DNA of 64,000 nucleotides, from positions 398,764 to 462,763 of the forward strand of contig FMBT01000316.1 in the NCBI GenBank assembly GCA_900095095.1. Direction: 5' to 3'. A program made the translations under genes and the position numbers. Below the pieces are notes generated by a model. That model worked only from the letters and a program-made list of their open reading frames with translations. It was not told where the DNA came from and made no database searches. Shown piece after piece: positions 63,324 to 64,000 of this stretch (positions are counted from its first letter, which is position 1; the number at the start of each line of letters is the position of its first letter). Source of the stretch: Fragilariopsis cylindrus CCMP1102 (taxonomy: Eukaryota; Bacillariophyta; Bacillariophyceae; Bacillariales; Bacillariaceae).

Positions 63324-63730
63324 TTAGGGTTAGGGTTAGGGTTAGGGTTAGGGTTAGGGTTAGGGTTGGGGTTGGGGTTAGGGTTGGGGTTGGGGTTAGG
63401 GTTGGGGGTTAGGGTTGGGTTAGGGTTAGGGTTAGGGTTAGGGTTGGGGTTAGGGTTGGGGTTGGGGTTAGGGTTAGGGGTTAGGGTTAGGGTTAGGGTT
63501 AGGGTTAGGGTTAGGGTTAGGGTTAGGGTTAGGGTTAGGGTTAGGGGTTAGGGTTAGGGTTAGGGTTAGGGTTGGGTTGGGTTAGGGTTAGGGTTAGGGT
63601 TAGGGTTAGGGTTAGGGTTAGGGTTAGGGTTAGGGTTAGGGTTAGGGTTAGGGTTAGGGTTAGGGTTAGGGTTGGGTTAGGGTTAGGGTTAGGGTTAGGG
63701 TTAGGGTTAGGGTTAGGGTTAGGGTTGGGG
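63324..63730 (+). repeat. telomere-type (TTAGGG)n array
   Basis: About 66 units over 407 bp. The left third has many TTGGGG, TTAGGGG and TTGGG variants, the rest is nearly pure. The G-rich strand runs left to right, as expected if the chromosome end is to the right. Confidence 0.95.
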
Positions 63731-63805
63731 TACTGCAACCGGGGAACTGGGAACTGGGAACTGAAAAAGATTTTTTTTTTTTTCGACTAAGAGATTTTTT
63801 TTTCT

Positions 63806-63941
63806 CCAAAATATAACCCCAAAAAAAACCCCCAAAAAATATAACCCCAAAATATAACCCCCAAAAATAAAACCCCAAAAATATAACCCCAAAATATAAC
63901 CCCCAAAAATATAACCCCCAAAAATATAACCCCCAAAAATA
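63806..63941 (-). repeat. C-rich repeat (ATAACCCC(C)AAAA) beyond the telomere array
   Basis: About ten units of 12-14 bp. The G-rich strand is the minus strand, opposite to the TTAGGG array. It is separated from that array by about 75 bp with poly-T runs (from 63767). Confidence 0.8.
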
Positions 63942-64000
63942 TGTGATGTCACTAAAAACGAAAAATAATCGAAAAATTTACTTAACAGTTGAAGTGTATT

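Noticed and set aside
63138-63878. ORFs of Gly-Leu, Arg-Val or Asn-Pro repeats over the telomere array
   Set aside because: These are translations of TTAGGG repeats, not genes.

Overview
This window looks like nuclear DNA of a diatom (or a close stramenopile relative) running into a chromosome end. The evidence is: a full-length Ty1/copia element of the diatom CoDi type; two proteins with the diatom-expanded DUF6824 domain; a protein with the stramenopile 'LGDHPCC...GYPI.LGWDY' motif; short GT-AG introns; A+T-rich DNA packed with trinucleotide runs encoding poly-Ser, Asn, Asp and Gln; and a (TTAGGG)n array at the right edge. The species was not identified. No rRNA, tRNA or CRISPR was recognised.

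Layout. 1-10 kb: an edge-truncated gene for an N-terminally anchored protein (minus), a periplasmic-binding-protein-like membrane receptor (minus), a spliced gene for a large Lys/Ser-rich wall-type membrane protein (plus, with a MITE-like element in its intron), and a secreted beta-repeat protein (minus). 10.3-13.1 kb: a long-terminal-inverted-repeat element with an internal 192-bp tandem array, itself inside perfect 59-bp inverted repeats. 13.4-20 kb: a virus/phage-type PD-(D/E)XK exonuclease, a spliced phytanoyl-CoA-dioxygenase-like gene, a small spliced gene for a nonapeptide-repeat protein, and a low-complexity protein. 21.3-23.2 kb: a truncated second copy of the long-TIR family and microsatellites. 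23.4-33.3 kb: mostly minus-strand genes (stramenopile conserved protein, two DUF6824 proteins, a DUF676 lipase-like hydrolase and two weak ORFs). 33.7-39.9 kb: two more long-TIR elements with 189/190-bp arrays. 40-50 kb: a good gene cluster: HMG-box protein (minus), then plus-strand ferric reductase/NOX-like, histidine-phosphatase-like and C1GalT-like glycosyltransferase genes, each with one intron that I could place exactly. 50.3-58.6 kb: a complete CoDi retrotransposon (minus) with equal-length, apparently identical 416-bp LTRs and a 5-bp target duplication. 58.7-64 kb: gene-free subtelomere with duplicated blocks, palindromes, (TTAGGG)n and, beyond it, C-rich repeats of opposite strand bias.

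The genes do not form one pathway. Several encode surface or secretory-route proteins (anchored protein, receptor-like protein, Lys/Ser protein, secreted beta-repeat protein, ferric reductase, glycosyltransferase), others regulatory proteins (HMG box, DUF6824). The strongest unexplained items are the nonapeptide-repeat protein, the long-TIR/satellite element family, the telomere junction, telomere-like repeats lodged inside a dispersed hairpin repeat, and extra ORFs in the CoDi element. Everything is read by eye from sequence; family names are recognition of motifs, not database results.
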